Below, piece after piece: positions 58,236 to 64,000 of a stretch of DNA of 64,000 nt (position 1 is the first letter of the stretch; each line of letters begins with the position of its first letter). The notes beneath the pieces are model-generated. The model made no database searches and was not told the DNA's origin. It worked only from the letters and a program-made list of their open reading frames with translations. Where the stretch lies: contig JAJEKV010000420.1 of NCBI GenBank assembly GCA_021234155.1, positions 126,001 to 190,000 of the forward strand. The letters are read 5' to 3'. The position numbers and the translations under genes are program-made. The stretch comes from Isoetes taiwanensis. Taxonomy: Eukaryota; Streptophyta; Lycopodiopsida; Isoetales; Isoetaceae.

Positions 58236-58796
58236 CAAACCCTATTTCTAAATGGCTCGAGGGTTGCATGTGAAGGAGCCTCAATACGCTATTTGAGAAA
58301 AAATACAACATGGCCCATGGGTCTAAACCATTGAACAAAAACACTAAAATTAATGCAGGCGTATGTGCACTCTAGATATACTAATTAGTAGTTCCCATGC
58401 AATACGCTTTTGAAATCATATGAAAACCATAGAAAAAATAGTACAAAAATACAAAACCAACCCCTTGTTATTATGCTACATATTCTAAACGAGGTGCACC
58501 CTGGACTACACAGTCGTCGTATTCGTCGATCCTATGACCCAAATCGTATGTTGGGGCCTGTGAGCACCTCTCGTTTTGCTTATAGTCATTTATGATTGGA
58601 GGTGCCTATGATTTTGAAATATGAAATACAATTTCGCCTAAGGTTTTGAGGGAATATCGAACCTCTATTAAGATTTTAAAATATGAAATACGGGGGCTCG
58701 AAACTCTACCAAAATAACTCAATGTCCTAATAAGACTACTTTAACCAATATACATGGTGAGCGAATGTGATTATTTTTTATCTTGAATCTATATTT
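58236..58796. other. No recognisable gene
   Basis: Flanking DNA to the right of the retrotransposon; no coding or repeat structure recognised. Confidence 0.4.
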
Positions 58797-58890
58797 TTTG
58801 GGTTGCCCCTAGGGGGGCAAACCCTTGTTTATGTGGGCTTTTGGCATATCCTAGGTATATGCTAGAATATCCCTAGGATATCTTTGGTAT
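58797..58890. repeat. Direct repeat, left copy, flanking the FAD gene
   Basis: TTTGGGTTGCCCCTAGGGGG through CTAGGATAT matches 62,677-62,762 with very few changes. Weaker similarity continues beyond (AACCGGCTAACTAGGA with AACTGGTTAACCGGCA). It contains the palindromic CCCCTAGGGG and ATATCCTAGGTATAT words. Confidence 0.8.
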
Positions 58891-59109
58891 TTAAAAACTT
58901 AGGATTGGTTTGTAAATGCTAGGTCTTACGTTGGTGGGCAGCCGCTCTAAACCGGCTAACTAGGAGAGGTCCGAACGATTTTTTTTTTTGCAGAGGGCGA
59001 GCATGCGCCCTATTAGCTTGTGATAAGAGCTGGAGTTAGGCTCAAGGGTTGGAAATTGAAGGTTGCGTGCCCAGCGAACCATCCCCTTGCAAGACCCCTT
59101 TTACCATGC

Positions 59110-59205
59110 AATGTCTGTTAGGATGCGATTGGAGCTAGAGTAAAGAAACAAGACTTATAGAAGCATTGCATGTCTGTTAGGATGCGATTGGAGCTGGAGT
59201 ACTTC
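59110..59205. repeat. Tandem repeat TGCATGTCTGTTAGGATGCG
   Basis: ATG(C)AATGTCTGTTAGGATGCG continuing ATTGGAGCT(A/G)GAGTA occurs twice, about 52 bp apart. Confidence 0.75.
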
Positions 59206-59558
59206 GAGGTTCGGATGCCAGGTTCTGGAGCACCAGAATGTTGAACCTGAAGTAGACACAAAGTTGAAATAATCTCCTGGTATGAGAGCATCTGCTGTCT
59301 AAGTGTTAGGATTGAAAGGCCTGGTTTTTGAAGGCTTGCCCGTTAAATTGGATTAGATGAAGTGACAAGCCTGTGAAAGCACATCGAACTGTACCCATCC
59401 AGGTTTGAGCTCATTCTGAACAAAGAGTTATCAACGATGGAGGTAACTGTTTATGCTTTCTTAGCTGTACCAACTTATGCCACAAGATATGTCAAGCGGG
59501 TTGATTTTCTTAGGCAGCCATGTTATTTTTGAAATGCTTGTAATGATTAGATTTTCAG

Positions 59559-61965
59559 GGCACTTGATGGTATAGGAGAAGAAATTGAGGCCCTTCAGCC
59601 TCCATTGGACCACTGGCGCAAGTTTATTTATTGCACTTCTCTTTCTGGCCCAATGCTTGGTGCAGTGAATCATATCTCAGATGAAGGTTCCGGTCCACCT
59701 AGGCAATTTTTTTGGTATACCAATTCATGAACATGGATATCTTATTTCTTAATGATTAACTTGCAGATTTATCCCATTCCAGGAGTCCTACGAGTGTGGC
59801 CCACTTTTCTCAAAGTCATCTGCTTCCTTTATTGGTTAAAAAGGCTAGTAATGCCGGGTTATCCATAACCGATGCTAGCATCCTTTTGAACAATGATGTG
59901 ATAAAGGCTGGGCAGATCTTGCTAGGATGTGAATGTACATCAATTCATGCTATGCCTGATAATGTTACCGTGAGATATATGTTCAAATCATGTAAAAGAA
60001 CATGTTGCCGGTAGCTATCTTGTGGCAACTGATGGTCTTTGGTAGTGGCATCTGAAAAGCAATGGGCATCAAAATGGAAGGAGAGGAAGATATGTAAAAG
60101 CTCGTTAGTGTGCATTTCATTAGTAGAGAGCTTGGAAAATATCTTGTTGAGCACAAGCCCGGAATCTTTGTTTTTGTATTCAATGAACACGTGATAACTG
60201 TCATAGTTGCTCATGATCTTGATCGGGAGAGTTTGTAGCCCGTGTATTGTATATGTGTTTATTTTGTGCATAACATATTTTTAGTGAATATAGTTGAATA
60301 AACTTTCTTTTTAATTTGTGTTTTTTGTTGCAGATTCCATTTTATCCCCCCAACAAAGCTTGGTGACTTTTCTGATGGAGGTAATCGAAAGACATATGGA
60401 GTAAGTTGTGCAAGGGTCTTAATTGGTGACTTGTCTCATGGATCTTGTTTATTCAAGTTTGTATAAGAAATTGGCAACCCATAGTCCTTTGCCAAATCTA
60501 AGTCATCTTTGTTTATATGGCTAGGCTTGTCGAAGCATAATATGCAAAGCAGCGGGAATGGAAAATATCAATATTGATATTAAAGCAGTGAAATCATGGA
60601 CAATGCATGCACAAGTGGCACAAAAGTTTATAAGCAGTGATGGTCGTGTTATCCTTGCAGGAGATGCCGCTCATCGCTTTCCTCCAGCTGGTGGATTCGG
60701 TAAATAGTCATCCTTCTGTAATAAAAAAAATACTGGTTCGACCAAGCTGTGTATTTCTTGTATCTCTCTTTTCTCTCTGCGACCTACAATGAAGAGCGCC
60801 ATTTGGTAAGCAAAATCTGATCCGAGAAGTCTTAAATTTGTAGATAAATGCTAGGCTGTTGTCTTCAGCTGGAAGACAGATTGATGGTTTAGAACATAAA
60901 TGCCAGGCTCACTTGTTCTTCCTTTAACAGATTGCTGTAACAAATACACAACTTAGTGTCGTTAATTACAAGGCAGCTATGAGAGTCCCCTCAGCATTGG
61001 GGCTTGATCCATCATATGCAAGATCATTCTCATGAAGACGTTTTTTATTAATGTGGTTTATAAGCTGTTTCCATATCTGTCTTTTGATTTATATTTAGGT
61101 CTGTGCATCAGGCAGTTAACAGCGGCTTCGCATCAATGCTACCAAATAAAATTCAAGCAGCAAACCATTCTCAGTTATCATCAGCCTTTTTTAATGACTA
61201 CAATCCAATCGCATTTTCAAGAATGAAAAGGCTACAGAGGATATTGCGAGGGGAGGCGATAGTTTGCGATTCTGAGTTTCGGTGAAGACCTTGGTTTTAG
61301 GTGATATATTAAAACTTATATTCATGTTGGAATTTTGCACTTATATTACAAAACCCATGCCATTTCAGATACATCAAGGGTGCACTCGTTCATGATGAGG
61401 TATCAACTCAATATTCAAATGAAGATAAACCAACTGGTAGGCGAAGGGAGTATGTTCCATCATGTGAGCGGGCATGCGGTTGCCCACATCAAAATTAGGC
61501 GTTTGAATGAGGCAACTAAGAACATGGACATGGTGATGCATTCAAGGAATCACTTGTTTTTACCAAGATTGCGGTGACATATGGTTGTAAATTTTTGTCG
61601 GTTATCTCCTCCATATTGGATCTTATCAATCCATGCGGTTGCAATTTCGTTGATCGTTGGAAACAATAAAAGTGGCCTTGTTATGGGCTGAAGTCTGGTT
61701 TAAGGGTATCGAAGAAAATAGTGATCCGTTGAAGATAGCAATAATCGGGTCGGACAAAACTTAAAAAGCAGAGTCATTCTGCGGGTTCCATATCGGATGA
61801 GGATGGCGGTCAAATGGAAGAATGGCGGTCTAGAAATATGGGGCAGTTCAGCGATATTGTGGGAATGGGCGGTTCTTTGTGGAAGTTGATTCCGAGTTTG
61901 GATCTATTCTTGTGCGGCCAGATGGTCACATAGCATGGAGGTCCCAAGTTGAGTACAGTGCCTCC
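59559..61965 (+). pseudogene. FAD-dependent monooxygenase (UbiH/MhpA type), broken gene
   Basis: Collinear exon remnants of a plant FAD/NAD(P)-binding monooxygenase (Arabidopsis EMB2421-like, from memory). 59,559-59,686: EEIEALQPPLDHWRKFIYCT, SLSGPMLG. 59,767-60,014: SPTSVAHFSQSHLLPLLVKK, then GQILLGCECTSIHAMPDNVTV. 60,010-60,240: a LVATDG word and LVSVHFISRELGKYLVEHKP with two in-frame stops nearby. 60,334-60,380: IPFYPP, then a frameshift. 60,525-60,699: KSWTMHAQVAQKF and GRVILAGDAAHRFPPAGGFG, the conserved FAD/ribose-binding box. 60,770-60,806: TYNEERHL. 60,931-61,022: LSVVNYKAAMRVPSALGLDP. 61,099-61,287: SVHQAVNSGFASMLPNKIQA. 61,369-61,500: YIKGALVHDE, PTGRRREYVPS. 61,870-61,960: SEFGSILVRPDGHIAWRSQ. 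Missing are the N-terminal GxGxxG region and the segment normally just after the GD box. Many GT/AG borders survive, so it decayed as genomic DNA, not as a retrocopy. Confidence 0.8.
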
Positions 61966-62676
61966 TTTTTGTCTCAGATGCATCAAGCTTTTCTACTGAT
62001 TTTGAGAAAGAAAAATGATTAGGCATAGCAAAATGGGGCTAGATCAGTGCTGATTTGTTGGATTTCATATATGGAACTTTAACGATACCAGAGCATGCCT
62101 TGCAATGCTGATGTCCTTTATTAACAGTTTTGACAAATTAAATATGGGGAAAATTACCCAGGCCGCTATGTTCTACAAAAACTACAAAATTGCCCCTACA
62201 AACATGGTGTTTGGCTAAGAAAGTGCCATTCACAAATGTGAGCAATATTTTGAGGAAAATCACCAAATGCACTTATATTTTGCAAAAATTACCAAAAAGG
62301 GTTTCCAAATGAAGAGCATTTTAGGTGATACATAGGATAATGTAGTTTTATGGCTCATTAACTGAAAAGGTCATCTTCACACAAAGTGGTAAATCACGAT
62401 AAGATGTTTTCAACAAAATGAAAATTCATCTTAATTAGAGTTGAAATTCTATGCTCTTCTGAGCTGCTTGTTAAAACATGTATTTAAAACATTATAACTC
62501 GAGGATTCCAAATTTGTTTTAGATGATTTTACTGTCATTGGAATGATCTCACTCTCACCTACAAGTTTTGTGAAGGTGTTTTTGGCATTTTGGTAATTTT
62601 TGTAATGTATAGGGGCTTTTTAGTGATTTTCCTATTTTTATTAACAATAAAATCACTTGAAAGGGAGTACCTCTTT
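61966..62676. other. No recognisable gene
   Basis: AT-rich sequence after the FAD pseudogene. Repeated AAATTACC(A/C)A and TTTGGTAATTTTTG-like words near 62,140-62,290 and 62,580-62,600 form a loose inverted repeat. Confidence 0.4.
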
Positions 62677-62762
62677 TTTGGGTTGCCCCTAGGGGGGCAA
62701 ACCCTTGTTTATGTGGGCTTTTGGCATATCCTAGGTATATGCTGGAATATACCTAGGATATG
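62677..62762. repeat. Direct repeat, right copy, flanking the FAD gene
   Basis: Second copy of the 58,797-58,890 repeat, same orientation. Confidence 0.8.
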
Positions 62763-63043
62763 TTGTGACTGCTAAAAACCTACTCTTACCTGTAAATGCT
62801 CGGTCGCCATTGTTGATGTGCGGCTGGTGTTGGAACTGGTTAACCGGCACCGCCAAGCATTACAGCGAGGTCCATAAGCTGGTGTGGGAACTGGTGTTGG
62901 AAGAAGGGGGAATTGGAAGAATTTATCTCCGGACCAAGTTTAGAGCGTGCGCCTATTCATATCGAGCAGAGGAGAAATAGCGGATGAATGCAGGATTAGG
63001 ATGAGTAGGAAGGGGGAGTCGTCAACACACAGAAGCTTTGGGC

Positions 63044-63119
63044 ATGGCGTCATGCAGCAGAGGCATTTCTGCAGATTCGACCCAATGTTTATCTGGTGGC
63101 AGAGGCAAAAATGTGGATG
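63044..63119 (+). CDS. Possible first exon of an unidentified gene
   Basis: ATGGCGTCATGC opens 25 codons (Ser/Gly-rich, e.g. CSRGISADSTQCLSGGRGKN) and ends at a good donor, GGATG/GTAAGTT. The ATG and donor are both strong, but no second exon or homology was recognised, so this is weak. Confidence 0.2.
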
Positions 63120-63892
63120 GTAAGTTTGCTTCAGCCAATCTAACTTCAGAGACGAATCATTTCATATTTGTGCTTTAATATCTTTATAAAGATCTAAGTC
63201 TCAGAATGTTCACATTTTGGCAGAGTTACGGAGCGATCTGGTTAATGGTTGAAAATAAATGTAGCCAAGATTGATGCTTTGATCCTTGACAGCTGTGAGG
63301 TAAACGCAATGCAAGCATGATTTGGTTTTGCCCGCTGCTTGATGCCTTGTCTAGCGAATGTCCCATTTCTTTTTCTAGTTGTGGCCAAATAACTGCTCTG
63401 AGATGGCGACCAACACTAGATTTGATCTGTTATTTGTGTAAAGCAGTTTTATATTTCTCATAAACGAGATTTCATTTTTGTTGTTGGTTATATTCTTCGA
63501 AATATGCAGGCCTTGCGTGTTTTACCAGTTATGGTAATGCCTATGCCTGTGCCTTTGCCTTTATTTTCTTTGCTGTTGTTTTTTTAAGTTGGTGGCACAG
63601 AGAATAAAGCAATAGAGGATTCACATTCTAATTTTCAACAAGTAACTATAAGCCATTGCAAAATATGTGGCTCGTCAGCAAAGACATGGGGAATTGTTGA
63701 TGATAGAAATATAATCATGGGAATTCTGTGACTTAGTAATGTAGTATTGGTAGAAAAGATTTAAAATAGAATGTATCACTTATAATGCTTGCACCTGTTG
63801 TCAATATTAAGGGCCAAAATTTGTTCTAATCTATTTGTGTAAAATAAATGGCTTGAGGATCAAGTTGTCCAGGTATTTGTCCCTGAGGATCA
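63120..63892. other. No recognisable gene
   Basis: AT-rich, without supported exons. If the preceding exon is real, this would be its intron. Confidence 0.35.
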
Positions 63893-64000
63893 AGCAAAAC
63901 CCACTTCATGTCATGAGGGCTTTGAGAAAAAGAAAACAAAGACAAAACCCACTTCATGTCATGGGGGCTTTAAGAAAAAGAAAACAAAGATAGGAGAGAG
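63893..64000. repeat. Tandem repeat at the window end
   Basis: AAAACCCACTTCATGTCATG followed by (A/G)GGGCTTTGAGAAAAAGAAAA occurs twice head to tail, about 53 bp per unit. The array may continue beyond the window. Confidence 0.8.

Overview
This window looks like repeat-dense nuclear DNA from a land plant. Support comes from plant-type GT-AG introns, an intron-containing LRR gene, a DUF4216 (CACTA-type) remnant, Ty3/Gypsy elements using plant-type primer sites, and a broken plant-type FAD monooxygenase gene. A single-tyrosine HUH endonuclease gene of the Replitron type makes me lean towards a seed-free plant (bryophyte, lycophyte or fern), but the sequence does not prove that. Host genes are sparse. 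I see one probably functional gene (LRR, minus strand, 14.9-16.9 kb), one broken gene (FAD monooxygenase, plus strand, 59.5-62 kb) and a few fragments; most of the rest is mobile or repeated DNA.

Left third (1-30 kb). Anonymous AT-rich DNA carries a 321-bp MITE with a matching empty site elsewhere in the window. An HUH (Rep-like) endonuclease gene with one short intron lies at 7.9-9.4 kb, minus strand. A 1.8-kb foldback of purine-only then pyrimidine-only DNA (11.6-13.4 kb) sits between LRR-gene fragments. The LRR gene follows, then a DUF4216 remnant (20.3-20.8 kb). Two families of local duplications (1.7-3.2 kb with 28.5-29.7 kb; 20.9-24.6 kb with 26.2-28.5 kb) join end to end at 28.54 kb.

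Middle (30.6-58.2 kb). A chromodomain-type Ty3/Gypsy retrotransposon has two LTRs of about 1.64 kb (32,465-34,095 and 56,592-58,235), an initiator-Met-tRNA primer site, and broken gag, protease, RT, RNase H, integrase and chromodomain regions. A truncated 3' end of the same family abuts its left LTR. Its gag is interrupted by a complete, decayed 11.1-kb Ty3/Gypsy element (38,557-49,637; AATGT target duplication; different primer site) and by an inverted related LTR (about 49.9-51.4 kb). The most striking feature is the 4-kb leader between primer site and gag. It carries an ORF ending in a complete histone H3 fold, with an H3-tail-like start further upstream, two similar GC-rich hairpins, and an uninterrupted 515-codon ORF that I do not recognise. 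Each ORF has its own TATA-like site.

Right end (58.2-64 kb). The FAD monooxygenase pseudogene retains recognisable exons including the GDAAHRFPPAGG motif, but has stops, frameshifts and a missing N-terminal half. It is bracketed by two copies of a repeat of about 90 bp.

Logic of the region: host genes are being broken by layered insertions. Two elements may be undescribed: a chromodomain retrotransposon carrying a histone H3-like protein, and an HUH single-tyrosine transposase gene. All function statements are inferred from sequence pattern; no search was run.
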